Origin: an uncultured Clostridia bacterium | GTDB lineage: Bacteria > Bacillota > Clostridia > Christensenellales > UBA1242 | Reading direction: 5' to 3' | Assembly: GCA_934747775.1 (NCBI GenBank) | Contig: CAKVHA010000005.1 | Span: 1 to 64,000 of the forward strand | Length of the DNA: 64,000 nucleotides | Part shown: positions 15,901 through 24,035 of the stretch, piece by piece | How the letters are laid out: each line of letters begins with the position of its first letter | How positions within the stretch are numbered: position 1 is the first letter of the stretch | Translations under genes and position numbers: made by a program | The notes under the pieces: generated by a model | Told to the model about the DNA's origin: nothing | The model's input: the letters and a program-made list of their open reading frames with translations, nothing else | Databases searched by the model: none

Positions 15901-17391
15901 AATATCACAGCCAATACTGGTGCTGCGTACTATTGCAATGTGAACAATAGCGACGCAGTGTTTAACAACTGCAAATTTTCAAATAACACCGCATTGTCTG
16001 GTGGAGTGATAGCAAACAAAGGTGGCATTACGCTAAATGTGTGTGAAGTATTAAGCAATACGGCAAAAGATGGTGTAATTAAAAACTTTGCTGGCGGAAT
16101 TTTACGAGCCAACAATTGTGATGTGAAAAACAACACCGCAAGCGTGGGAGCAGGTTATCACTTGGACGGCAACACAGTAATTACTGGTGGCAGAGTGGTT
16201 AATAATACGGCAACAACGCAGGCTGGCGGGCTTTATTACGGAACAAATGTTAATGTTAGAACAGTAACAATAAATGGCACAATATTTTCAAATAATTCAG
16301 CCCCGGTGGGTGCTGAAATGTTGGTTTTAAGTGGACAAACCACGCTAACAAACGCGGTGGTTGGTGGATTAGGAGAGATTAGGCTAAATGGCGGAACGAT
16401 GACTGTGGATAGCCAAAGTGACTTGCAAGCAACATTTGCAATATCTAGTGCGGCGTCACTTATTGTTAGCGGTGGAATATTTGAAAATATTAATAACTGC
16501 AAATTTTCTTTTGTAAATTATGTGGCGAATATGGTTGTTTTGAAGGCGACTGGCTTTAATTTAACTCAATCAGATTTAAGTAAAATAAATATAATCGAGC
16601 AAAATGTAAAAGTAGTTTTAAGTGAAAACGCGGTTTTGGCTGCACCAAATAAAGTGGAGTTAACGCTAATAATAAGTGGTCAAACAAAAGTTTTTGAGTG
16701 TAACTATGGTGATAAGGTGACCCTTAATTACGATATAGAACCAACAAAATATATTGAAAAATATGTGGCTTCAATTGGTGGCGAGTATGCGGCTGGTTAT
16801 TCGTTTGCAATAACTCAAAATGTTACATTTACTGCAAGTGTTAAAAACAAGCTAACAGCTGTGTTTAATTATGGTAACAATGCCGATACAATATATTTTG
16901 TGCCATATGAAATACTAATGCTTCCAGCGAAAAAAACAGGAAACATAAAGATTGCTGGTTGGATGCTCGACGGCAAATATTATAAGGCTGGTGACACATA
17001 TTCAACAAACGAAAGCTGTCAGTTTAATGCTGTTTATGAAACGTTGTTTAAATTAATAATCAACAATGGTCAAAACGATATTTATTCCGATTATTTTGAA
17101 TATGGCGAAACTGTGGACTTGGCTACATTGGTGGACGCTTTTGACTCCGAGTTTTACAACGAAAATAATGTTAAAATAAATAGTGTGTTAGTAAATAAAA
17201 ATATAACCGTAAAAATGCTTCCAAAACAAACTCAAAACATTGATAATTTGCCAGACGACAACAACAGTAACACAAAAGGCACAAATGCAAATAAGATTAT
17301 TTCAATAGTTACAATAGTTTTTGTGTGTGCTGTTGTGATTGGTTTAACAATTTTCTATTTTATCTACAAAAAGAAAAATAAAAACAAGTAG
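12982..17391 (+). CDS. Large secreted, membrane-anchored M60-family peptidase
   Basis: 1,469 residues. Residues 1-30 are a signal peptide (MKKKLLILTLIMFGAFAFFA). About 55-210 look like an F5/8-type (discoidin) carbohydrate-binding domain. The peptidase M60 (enhancin) domain carries HEIGH at residues 545-549, with GxGWG before it and E560 in TIGES as a likely third ligand. About 850-1120 are beta-helix-like repeats rich in NNTA/NNCxF, then glycine-rich and InlB-like WxxDGKYYKAGD segments. A hydrophobic helix near 1437-1460 plus a lysine tail anchors it; there is no LPXTG. M60 enzymes cleave glycosylated mucins, so host glycoprotein use is likely. Monocistronic, with its own terminator. Confidence 0.88.
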   Translation: MKKKLLILTLIMFGAFAFFATPKNYVGVSASESKNTSVLENNSQLLSVDYLDFYSVPTAQFSFSGNGGAVLGNELSKAFDRNFITSFKSAIDNNVTYTNPDTGEQIPNFKNYIEVDFNNSVTINRLIYGSENGTTRGFATELNLYFDNGNGFELINSYITTETTQFVVFDFGKTITTTRFKFEFVKVSTKHKYVATAREIIFLQPECDEYNVYKNMFLDYTQTTLNESINTFDKLCEFEEKLKQNINFSVISTKIERAKMLAVNKIVLNKRREFSTDAAAENKIAQSGNIATYCRSTLQLNAFGTNRQVLGILANAGETINVFVDGKTTDPLPKIRFSQHMGSWRSWLGGELQLKLGKNTFTAPNFKYSDYTIDVPLGGAIYIVNPYTSAEQSSQVKVYIEGGTFYPVLTKNTNENIYKNELKEYAKKVAIDPQNVVDLTEIVTDHAIVTVMATKADELYENNSPAKAVDNWNKYMDALLEFGGIPQDPSDPLFDKRNLSVNFNVRLVQPWPGAGAFAHTEHVGVYESWQKALILGSGFGWGLSHEIGHMMDNPNRTIGESTNNMYAKYNETALEQLNARGDFSKTTNALTSDLTFDTEDYFGKNRLNFLVWWYIESWHKGYWAGLENCYRGLYPALKNFLSTDSGLAEKISSLTKTEKQVIYSSIVTGVDMSYYFDRWGYRVSSEESDKVFKTATVSDSFNAVMSKAVSSGFVNNTFKPKLWYQTNMAYHNTNIAPEYGNETAVSIASVSKTSSGYNIFINHTENVNHLGYEILEGDETNGYKVVGFTYGSAFLDTTEYASGYTPSYKIIAVDNTFNTSSVSSAKQPSENTLAVCKIGETNYTSLQQALNAVSDNDTIELLKSFETTNINMSKSVNIKVADSVAADIVLSKIEAGNFITIAQGVTVSIMGDETRKIVLNGDGFSQSGALLFVGGKVEISYVNFTNSVSAGDGAGVVMGANVSGSVFNNCEFTNITANTGAAYYCNVNNSDAVFNNCKFSNNTALSGGVIANKGGITLNVCEVLSNTAKDGVIKNFAGGILRANNCDVKNNTASVGAGYHLDGNTVITGGRVVNNTATTQAGGLYYGTNVNVRTVTINGTIFSNNSAPVGAEMLVLSGQTTLTNAVVGGLGEIRLNGGTMTVDSQSDLQATFAISSAASLIVSGGIFENINNCKFSFVNYVANMVVLKATGFNLTQSDLSKINIIEQNVKVVLSENAVLAAPNKVELTLIISGQTKVFECNYGDKVTLNYDIEPTKYIEKYVASIGGEYAAGYSFAITQNVTFTASVKNKLTAVFNYGNNADTIYFVPYEILMLPAKKTGNIKIAGWMLDGKYYKAGDTYSTNESCQFNAVYETLFKLIINNGQNDIYSDYFEYGETVDLATLVDAFDSEFYNENNVKINSVLVNKNITVKMLPKQTQNIDNLPDDNNSNTKGTNANKIISIVTIVFVCAVVIGLTIFYFIYKKKNKNK

Positions 17392-17428
17392 CATTATTTA
17401 CATAAATAAGGATATAAATAGATATGAA

Positions 17429-17462
17429 AAAACTGAAAGTTAAAATCACTTTCAGTTTTTTG
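17429..17462 (+). terminator. Terminator of the M60 peptidase gene
   Basis: AAACTGAAAGT, loop, ACTTTCAGTTTTTT; strong stem with a T run. Confidence 0.88.
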
Positions 17463-17660
17463 TTGGCAAATGTATTTGTATTTGCAAATGTATTTGTTTA
17501 ATGTTGGAAAGTTAAAATACTTTTTAAAATTATTTATTTTATAATCAATATTATATGCTAAAAAAAGCTTTTATTTGTTAATTATTATAAAAACCTTGTT
17601 AAATTGCAATACAAACCAAAAAAATTATGATATACTTATATCGTTTTTTAAGGAATAATT

Positions 17661-18146
17661 ATGATAGAATATAGACAAGCCACCCTAAGTGATTTAGAAA
17701 AAATATGGGATAAAGATATTTTAGAAAACAACAATGAAGAATGCTGGATTAGGTGGAAACAACAATATATTGAGTACAACAAAACTGGCAAGGCAACAAC
17801 TTTTGTTGTGTTTGATAACGACGCCCCAATTGGACAAATAACTGTTTTGTTTTCCCCAGAATGTTCGGCTGTAAAAAATAGACCAATGCTTTGCGATGGC
17901 AAAGCAATTGCAAATATGAACGCCTTTAGAGTGGACAAAAAGTACGAGGGGCAAGGTCATATTTCAAAACTTGTAAAAATGGCAGAGCAGTACGCAAAAA
18001 ACAAGGGCATAACTTATCTTACAATTGGTAGTGAAGCAAAAGAAAGCAGAAATCTTGCAATATATTTGCATTTTGGATACACTCAGTTTATAACAAGTTT
18101 TGTTGAAGATGGTGATTTGGTTTTGTTTTACGGCAAAAATATTTAA
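17661..18146 (+). CDS. GNAT-family N-acetyltransferase
   Basis: A 161-residue single-domain acetyltransferase. The acetyl-CoA-binding motif A is seen around residues 90-115 (NAFRVDKKYEGQGHISKLVKMAEQYAKNKG), with the Q/R-x-x-G-x-G/S-like EGQGHIS loop, and motif B as YLHFGYTQF near the end. AAGGAATAATT precedes the ATG. The substrate cannot be told. The HAD phosphatase gene follows after 25 bp, so the two are probably cotranscribed. Confidence 0.85.
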   Translation: MIEYRQATLSDLEKIWDKDILENNNEECWIRWKQQYIEYNKTGKATTFVVFDNDAPIGQITVLFSPECSAVKNRPMLCDGKAIANMNAFRVDKKYEGQGHISKLVKMAEQYAKNKGITYLTIGSEAKESRNLAIYLHFGYTQFITSFVEDGDLVLFYGKNI

Positions 18147-18171
18147 TTTAAAAACTAAGGAAAAATATATA

Positions 18172-18834
18172 ATGAAAGCAGTAATATTTGATTTTGATGG
18201 AACGCTAACTCAAAAGAAAAATCACCTATGGAAACGAATTTGGAAAGAGTTGGGCTACGATGTTGGTGTGGAGTCATATTATATTAATTTATACAACAAG
18301 TTTCTAAACAACGAAATTTCACACAAGGAATGGTGTGACCTAACTTGCGACGCTTTTATGCAAAAAGGGTTTAGTAGAGAGCATTTTGATAAAATGATTA
18401 AAGAAATATCTCTAATAAATGGCGCGGCTGACCTTATAAAACAACTTAGCGAGCAAAATATTGATGTGAGAGTTGTTAGTGGTAATATTAGTTATGTAAT
18501 AAAAAAAGTTTTGGGTGAAACCGCAAATTATGTAAATGAAATAAAGGCAAACGAATTTTTGTTTGACAAAAATGGAGTTATCCATAAAATTGTGGGCACA
18601 AAATATGATTATGAAGGCAAGGCGAAATACATAGAAGAGCTGTGTAAAAAAAATGGTTATCAACCGCAAGAAGTTTTGTTTGTTGGCAATAGTATGAACG
18701 ACGAATTTGCTTATAAGTCTGGCGTAAAAACCTTATGTGTTAATCCAGATAAAACAAATCCAGACAACCAAACAATTTGGCACAAGGTTTTGTATACGAA
18801 CAATCTTTTAGATTTGAAAAACGAGATATTATAA
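18172..18834 (+). CDS. HAD-superfamily phosphatase (HAD-IB, phosphoserine-phosphatase-like)
   Basis: 220 residues. Motif I is DFDGTLT at 7-13, motif II is VVSGNIS, motif III is the lysine in KYDYEGKAKYI, and motif IV is GNSMNDEF. The helical cap between motifs I and II fits HAD-IB phosphatases. The ATG at 18172 is chosen because the protein then begins directly with MKAVIFDFDGT and AAGGAAAAATAT precedes it. The substrate is unknown. It follows the GNAT gene closely and ends before a bidirectional terminator. Confidence 0.85.
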   Translation: MKAVIFDFDGTLTQKKNHLWKRIWKELGYDVGVESYYINLYNKFLNNEISHKEWCDLTCDAFMQKGFSREHFDKMIKEISLINGAADLIKQLSEQNIDVRVVSGNISYVIKKVLGETANYVNEIKANEFLFDKNGVIHKIVGTKYDYEGKAKYIEELCKKNGYQPQEVLFVGNSMNDEFAYKSGVKTLCVNPDKTNPDNQTIWHKVLYTNNLLDLKNEIL

Positions 18835-18959
18835 TATTTTAAAATACTAATGAAAAATATTTAAGTAAGTTAAAATGTGATATGAAAAAAATTGTAATAT
18901 ATAAGAACCACATTTTTGTATGTTGAATATGTGATTGTTTACTATGTGTTAAAACAAAA

Positions 18960-18990
18960 AAAGAACTTCGATAAAGAAGTTCTTTTTTTG
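18960..18990. terminator. Bidirectional terminator
   Basis: AAAGAACTTC, GATAAA, GAAGTTCTTT with A run before and T run after. It lies next to the 15-bp tRNA-Lys 3'-end copy. Confidence 0.85.
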
Positions 18991-18994
18991 TTAT

Positions 18995-19009
18995 TGGTGG
19001 ACGATCAGG
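18995..19009 (-). repeat. 15-bp copy of the tRNA-Lys(CTT) 3' end (possible att site)
   Basis: TGGTGGACGATCAGG is identical to 21565-21579, the CCA end, acceptor strand and first T-stem bases of tRNA-Lys(CTT), in the same orientation and 2,570 bp away. The segment between holds the ABC exporter and a small membrane protein. This is the layout expected of attL/attR flanking an island, though no integrase gene is present. Confidence 0.6.
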
Positions 19010-19151
19010 TGTCTAATTTTAGACGAGTTTGAAATGACCGAGTTTTAAAGAATTGTATTAAAAAAATTCTCACTTTAAATATTCAGATATTTGACAAAAT
19101 TTGGCTTAAAGTTATATAATTGAAAAGACTGTTATAAGGAATATATTTGTT

Positions 19152-20063
19152 ATGGAAAATGATATTATAGAAATTAAAAATCTTGATAAATCTTTTGGAG
19201 ATATCCATGCTGTTGATAATTTATCATTTAAAGTTAAGCGTGGTGAATTATTTGCGTTTCTTGGTGTAAATGGTGCTGGAAAAAGTACCACTATTTCAAT
19301 CATGTGTGGGACTCTTAACAAAGATAATGGAAATGTCATAATAGATGGCAAAGATATTGACACTCAAATTTCAAGTATAACAAAAGAAATTGGTGTCGTT
19401 TTTCAAAACTCTGTTTTGGATAAAGTTCTAACTGTAAAAGATAATTTAATTTCCCGTGCTAGTCTTTATGAAATTTATGGACAAGAAGCCAATAAAAGAA
19501 TTCTTGAACTTGCTGAACTTTTAGATTTTAAAAATTTACTCAATCGAATTGTTGGAAAACTTTCAGGTGGACAAAGGCGAAGAATTGATGTTGCTAGAGC
19601 TCTTTTACACAATCCCCAAATACTAATATTAGATGAACCAACTACTGGTCTTGACCCACAGACAAGAAAAACATTATGGTCTGTTATTGATAATTGTAGG
19701 AAAAAACAAAATATGACAGTATTTTTAACCACTCATTATATGGAAGAAGCATCTGATGCAGACTATGTTGTTATTCTTGATAATGGCAAAATATCTGCCG
19801 AAGGAACTCCCTTAGACTTAAAAAACAAATATTCGGGCGATTTTATAAATATTTATAATGAAACCGAAGAAAATGTTAAAAAATTAGGCGTCTCATATGA
19901 AAAAATAAGAGATTTTTTCAGGCTTGAAGTTAAAGATACCGAAGAAGCAAAAAATCTTATTATAAAATATCCAAAGTTATTTAAAGATTTTGAAATAACA
20001 AAAGGTAAAATGGATGATGTGTTTTTGGCTGTAACTGGTAAAAAACTCGTAGGGGGTAATTAA
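19152..20063 (+). CDS. ABC transporter ATP-binding protein (DrrA/CcmA-like exporter)
   Basis: 303 residues. Walker A is GVNGAGKSTT near residues 40-49, the Q loop VVFQN, the signature LSGGQRRRIDVARAL near 136-150, Walker B ILILDEPTTGLDP and the H-loop LTTHYMEEAS. The C-terminal extension after ~215 is typical of multidrug or antibiotic exporter ATPases. The permease starts two bases after the stop. The pair lies within the putative tRNA-Lys island, so it may have been acquired. The substrate is unknown. Confidence 0.93.
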   Translation: MENDIIEIKNLDKSFGDIHAVDNLSFKVKRGELFAFLGVNGAGKSTTISIMCGTLNKDNGNVIIDGKDIDTQISSITKEIGVVFQNSVLDKVLTVKDNLISRASLYEIYGQEANKRILELAELLDFKNLLNRIVGKLSGGQRRRIDVARALLHNPQILILDEPTTGLDPQTRKTLWSVIDNCRKKQNMTVFLTTHYMEEASDADYVVILDNGKISAEGTPLDLKNKYSGDFINIYNETEENVKKLGVSYEKIRDFFRLEVKDTEEAKNLIIKYPKLFKDFEITKGKMDDVFLAVTGKKLVGGN

Positions 20064-20064
20064 G

Positions 20065-20946
20065 ATGAAGACTTTATTTTACTTAACCAAACGAAACATG
20101 AAAATGTTTTTTAAAGATAAAGGAATGTTCTTTACTTCTCTTATAACACCTATCATATTATTGGTGTTATTTGTAACTTTTTTAGCTAAAGTTTACAAAC
20201 AAAGCTTACCAGCAGGGCTTCCTGAGGGAATACAATATGGGATTGTAAACGGACAATTATTTTCATCTTTATTTGCTGTAAGTTGTGTAACCGTTGCTTT
20301 TTGTGCAAATATGCTTATGGTTTCCGACAAGGTTAATGGCACAACAAAAGACATATATATTACTCCAACTAAAAAATCTACCATTGCAATGTCATATTAT
20401 TTTGCATCTTTATTTGCCACTTTGCTAGTTGCGCTTGTTGGCACAGTTGCTTGTTTTATCTATATTGGAGCAACGGGTTGGTATATGTCATTTGGAGATG
20501 TGGTTTTAATTTTTATAGATTTATTTATGCTTAGTCTGTTTGGAACAGCATTATCTTCAATTATAAACTGTTTTCTATCATCTCAAGGACAAATATCTGC
20601 TGTTGGAACTATTGTTAGTGCTGGGTATGGCTTTATATGTGGAGCTTATATGCCTATATCTCAAATGGGCGCGGTTATACAAAATGTTTTAGCATTTTTG
20701 CCCGGGACATATGGAACATCTCTACTTAAATATAATGCTTTGAATGGCGTATTTAGAGAAATGTCTAAACAAGGAATTTCTGCAGATGTTATATCTGGCA
20801 TAAAAGATAATATTGACTGCAATTTATACTTTTTTGGCAATCAAGTAAGCATTGGAACCATGTATGGAATTATGATAGGCTCAATAATTTTGCTCATTGG
20901 TGCTTACATACTTATAAGCGTGTTAAGAGCCAAAAAGAAAAAATAA
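20065..20946 (+). CDS. ABC-2 type permease
   Basis: 293 residues with about six membrane segments: one near 25-45, then a cluster from ~75 to 190 and one at the C-terminus (YGIMIGSIILLIGAYILI). The arrangement (short cytoplasmic N-terminus, one helix, extracellular loop, block of helices) is the ABC2_membrane type that partners DrrA-like ATPases. FICGAYMPISQM lies in the conserved re-entrant region. It forms the exporter with the preceding ATPase. Confidence 0.9.
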   Translation: MKTLFYLTKRNMKMFFKDKGMFFTSLITPIILLVLFVTFLAKVYKQSLPAGLPEGIQYGIVNGQLFSSLFAVSCVTVAFCANMLMVSDKVNGTTKDIYITPTKKSTIAMSYYFASLFATLLVALVGTVACFIYIGATGWYMSFGDVVLIFIDLFMLSLFGTALSSIINCFLSSQGQISAVGTIVSAGYGFICGAYMPISQMGAVIQNVLAFLPGTYGTSLLKYNALNGVFREMSKQGISADVISGIKDNIDCNLYFFGNQVSIGTMYGIMIGSIILLIGAYILISVLRAKKKK

Positions 20947-20967
20947 AAAATTTTAAAGCAAAAAAAA

Positions 20968-20998
20968 ATACAACCTTGCTCGGTTGTATTTTTTTTTG
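20968..20998. terminator. Bidirectional terminator after the ABC exporter
   Basis: ATACAACC, TTGCTC, GGTTGTAT with A and T runs on either side; shared with the convergent small membrane-protein gene. Confidence 0.88.
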
Positions 20999-20999
20999 C

Positions 21000-21419
21000 T
21001 TATTTAAAGAAAATATGCATTCCACCAAATGCAAAGAATAGCACTCCCGCAACCAGCACCAAAGTTGGCAAAGTATTTGCAAGAATTAAAGCAGGTCTAC
21101 CTTTCCCATTAATCTTTCTTTGCTGTTTTGCCAAATTTATTGCCTTTATTTGAATTGATGGAACAAACATTAACACCAAAATCAATACAAATATACCCAA
21201 TGCCACATTAATTTGCCACGAGCAAGCAACCAAAACAAAGGCAAGCAAATAAACAACTATACTTAAAATAGTTAATGCGATGGACAACTTTCCCTTTTTG
21301 TTGTTTTTCAATTCTTCTTCTGTTGGATTTCTGTTTATTTCTGCGTCTCTTATTCTTTCTATTTTCCACAATTTACCAACGGCTTTACACGTTTCCTTTA
21401 AACCACTAAAAAATTTCAT
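21000..21419 (-). CDS. Small membrane protein of unknown function
   Basis: 139 residues. A charged N-terminal part (KLWKIERIRDAEINRNPTEEELKNNKKG region) is followed by three hydrophobic segments at about 45-66, 69-88 and 110-135. I do not recognise the family. It has a usable GGAG site and faces the exporter genes across a shared terminator, inside the putative tRNA-Lys island. It might be an accessory of the exporter or unrelated cargo. Confidence 0.65.
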   Translation of the reverse strand: MKFFSGLKETCKAVGKLWKIERIRDAEINRNPTEEELKNNKKGKLSIALTILSIVVYLLAFVLVACSWQINVALGIFVLILVLMFVPSIQIKAINLAKQQRKINGKGRPALILANTLPTLVLVAGVLFFAFGGMHIFFK

Positions 21420-21540
21420 AACTACTCCCTTATGTAATATTATGAATAAATTATATCATATTAAATAAAAAATCACAACAAAAAATATTTTAGTAAATAC
21501 AAATTCTATTAGACGCTTTTGAAATTTCGACATTAAAAAA

Positions 21541-21560
21541 ACCCTTATAAATAAAGGGTT
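21541..21560 (-). terminator. Terminator of tRNA-Lys(CTT)
   Basis: On the minus strand AAACCCTTTATTTATAAGGGT folds as a short hairpin followed by TTTTTTT. Confidence 0.7.
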
Positions 21561-21564
21561 TCAG

Positions 21565-21640
21565 TGGTGGACGATCAGGGATTCGAACCCTGGACCCACT
21601 GATTAAGAGTCAGTTGCTCTACCAACTGAGCTAATCGTCC
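21565..21640 (-). tRNA. tRNA-Lys(CTT)
   Basis: Acceptor GGACGAT/ATCGTCC, anticodon stem ACTGA/TCAGT with loop CTCTTAA giving CTT, T arm GGGTTCGAATCCC, discriminator A and CCA. Its 3' end is repeated at 18995-19009. Confidence 0.95.
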
Positions 21641-22274
21641 ATAATCTCAATATGCTACTATGTAGTCAAATTATTAAAACGATTGTATTATAAAACAAAA
21701 TAGATAATATGTCAACAATATTTAAAAATGATTTTAACTTTTTTGTTTGTTTATTACATTACATATCATAAAGCAAGAAATGAGTTGTGGTGTTTATTGT
21801 GGCGTATAGTTTTTGTAATCTGTAAGTTATTTGAGTACGGAGAATCTTCACTTGGTGGTTAATATGGTCTGTTAAAATATTTCAAATAAATTTATTTAAG
21901 TTAGTTGATTGGTTTAAAATCTCCGATGTGCTTATTGTGTTTGTGTGGTTTTTTGTGTAACTAATAATCGTTAATATGTGCCAAAATTTTATCACAAAAA
22001 AATATTTAATTTGAGTACTTGAATTGTGATGATAAACATAAAAAATAATATTTAATATTTTTTAAAAAAATAATTACTAATATGCTTATATATTGTATTG
22101 TAAAAATTTTTAATATTTCAATATTTTTTATAGATAAAATAAAAGTGTGACTTTGTGACATAAACCATATAATAATTGTCACAAACTTTGTATTAAATTA
22201 TAAATTTTAACGAGTAAATGGCAATAACATAAGTATATGTATGCTAAAAAAATTTTTAAAAAAAGGTAAATTTT
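21641..22274. other. 634-bp AT-rich intergenic region
   Basis: Apart from the tRNA-Lys promoter at its left end I see no ORF, RNA or repeat. It may be decayed sequence beside the tRNA. Confidence 0.5.
21687..21715 (-). promoter_or_regulatory. Promoter of tRNA-Lys(CTT)
   Basis: Minus-strand TTGACA (21715-21710), 17-bp spacer, TATAAT (21692-21687). Confidence 0.8.
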
Positions 22275-23330
22275 CTATAAATTTTTAAAGTATTTTTCAT
22301 TTTGTAAAATTAAGTCGTGATTTGAATTTGTACTTTTTGCCAAGTAAAAATATTTTTTTGCGGCACTATAATTTTTAGTGTAATAGTAGCATACGGATAG
22401 TTGAAGTAGGGGGATAAAGTAATAATAATCGTTGTTGTAAAAAATGCCATTATTTTCTTTTGTAATTGCTAATGCTGCTGTGTAATATGGTATGGCTGAT
22501 TTGAAATTTTTATTATTGTAATATGTGTCGCCAAGCTCACATAGGTATTCACTTGTAGGGTATAATGAAGCTAAGTTTTTAGTTAGCATAGTTAAAGCTT
22601 TTGTGGTTTGGTTTTTATTTTTGTAACATCTTGCCAATGTGATTATTGCGTCTATTGTGTTGGGGTAATATCTGTTTTTAAATTTTAAAAACTTGTTTAA
22701 GGTTTTAATTGCAGAAGAAATGTAATTATTATAATAAAGTTCTTTTGCGTAATAATATGTTTCGCGTATGTTTAATTTTCTTCCGTTTTTTATTTGATAA
22801 TTGTAAATTTTTAAATTTCTTTTTGGATTGGTTGGTTTTTCTTTTTTATGATATATGGAAATATCTAAATATTCAATGTTTCCAAATGGTGAGATTGCTT
22901 CGTGAATAAAGCCGTTCCATTTTGCATACTTGCAATTTTTTATTATTCGCTCTCTATAATATTCAAAACTAGGTTTTCCTTGTTTATCAAAACTAGCAGC
23001 GTATTTTAGCATATATACATCTTTGTTTAGGTGTTTTTTTAGCTGTTTTAATTTTTCTATGTTTTCATCTGTAATTATGTCGTCTGCATCTATCCACATT
23101 ATATATTCACAAGTGGCTTTTGAAAAACTAAAATTTCTTGCTGCGGAAAAATCATTGATCCAATCAAAATGAAATATTTTTGTGGTGTATTCTTTTATCA
23201 GATTAACAGTGTTGTCTTTGCTGCCAGTGTCTACAATAATTATTTCGTCTGCAAAATTTTTAACGCAGTCTAGACATCTTGCTATTGTTTCTTCTTCGTT
23301 TTTTACAATCATACATACACTTAATTTCAT
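22275..23330 (-). CDS. Family 2 glycosyltransferase with TPR-like C-terminus
   Basis: 351 residues. The first ~200 are a GT2 domain: CMIVKNEEETI at the start, VDTGSKDNT, and the metal-binding WIDADD near residue 75-80. Residues ~205-340 are helical repeats with TPR-like spacing (YYAKELYYNN, ALTMLTKNLASLYP, ELGDTYYNNKNFKSAIPYY). This GT2-TPR fusion occurs in SunS-like S-glycosyltransferases and related enzymes. The acceptor is unknown and no peptide precursor gene is seen. It is surrounded by non-coding DNA, and its ribosome binding site and start codon are duplicated in tandem. Confidence 0.85.
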   Translation of the reverse strand: MKLSVCMIVKNEEETIARCLDCVKNFADEIIIVDTGSKDNTVNLIKEYTTKIFHFDWINDFSAARNFSFSKATCEYIMWIDADDIITDENIEKLKQLKKHLNKDVYMLKYAASFDKQGKPSFEYYRERIIKNCKYAKWNGFIHEAISPFGNIEYLDISIYHKKEKPTNPKRNLKIYNYQIKNGRKLNIRETYYYAKELYYNNYISSAIKTLNKFLKFKNRYYPNTIDAIITLARCYKNKNQTTKALTMLTKNLASLYPTSEYLCELGDTYYNNKNFKSAIPYYTAALAITKENNGIFYNNDYYYFIPLLQLSVCYYYTKNYSAAKKYFYLAKSTNSNHDLILQNEKYFKNL

Positions 23331-23363
23331 AATTCACCTTCGCTCAATTTCATAATTCACCTT
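23323..23363 (-). repeat. 23-bp tandem duplication of the glycosyltransferase RBS and start codon
   Basis: The 18-base core aatttcataattcacctt occurs at 23323-23340 and 23346-23363. Each copy carries AAGGTGAATT plus ATGAAATT on the minus strand. The upper copy opens an 8-codon frame (MKLSEGEL) at 23353-23327 whose TGA overlaps the real ATG as ATGA, so translation could be coupled. Confidence 0.8.
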
Positions 23364-23455
23364 ATAAAAAATTATGTTATCTTAATTGTTTTTGTGACTG
23401 TTATGATTGCTAAAAAATTTTTAATTTGGTATACTTTTCTAGCGAGGTGATAAGT

Positions 23456-23974
23456 ATGGAAAGAATTGCAGAATTTTATAAGGTGTCATATAACCAATTT
23501 AAAAAAGATTATGAAGTGATTAATGGGAAAAATAATATTTCGGAAGATGAATTAAAAAGTATGTATGATTTAATTAAACTTCCTAAACGTGCAACAACAG
23601 GTTCGGCAGGGTATGATTTCTATTTGCCATATCCAATTAAATTAAAAGCTGGTGAAGAAATTACAATTCCTACCGGTGTAAGGTTTGAATGCGAACAAGA
23701 CTATGCTTTGCTATTTATGAGTAAAAGTGGTTTAGGTTCTAAAAACAGATTACAACTTAACACTTGTATTTCCTTAATTGATAGTGACTATTTTTATTCA
23801 GATAATGAAGGGCATATACTTGCTAGAGTAATACATGACGCACGCAATGTTGACGCTGTATTGGAACTTCCAGCTGGAAAAAGTTTTTTACAAGGTGTAT
23901 TTATTAAATTTGGTATCACAAAATCAGATAACGCCGACGGAAAACGCAATGGTGGTTTTGGTAGTACTAAATAA
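23456..23974 (+). CDS. dut: dUTPase-family protein
   Basis: 172 residues. Trimeric dUTPase motifs can be read in order: motif 1 GSAGYDFYLP, motif 2 MSKSGLGSKNRL, motif 3 SLIDSDYF (the usual GVIDxDY has Ser-Leu here), a Q in motif 4 (FLQGVFIKF) and motif 5 NGGFGSTK. It hydrolyses dUTP to dUMP. A ~45-residue N-terminal extension precedes motif 1. The ATG at 23456 follows AGGTGATAAGT. The altered motif 3 and isolated position suggest a phage-derived or divergent form. Confidence 0.85.
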   Translation: MERIAEFYKVSYNQFKKDYEVINGKNNISEDELKSMYDLIKLPKRATTGSAGYDFYLPYPIKLKAGEEITIPTGVRFECEQDYALLFMSKSGLGSKNRLQLNTCISLIDSDYFYSDNEGHILARVIHDARNVDAVLELPAGKSFLQGVFIKFGITKSDNADGKRNGGFGSTK

Positions 23975-24035
23975 TGATAAATTCTCACTTTAATTCTAGT
24001 TGTAGTAATGATTTAAAAAGTAGAATATGTAAAAT

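Noticed and set aside
17461..17660. Repeats (TGTATTTG-like) after the M60 gene
   Set aside because: Only a few short AT-rich repeats of about 8 bp, no more than expected in such sequence.
19112..20384. Antisense open frames over the ABC exporter and other long genes
   Set aside because: They lack ribosome binding sites and mirror the codon structure of the sense genes.
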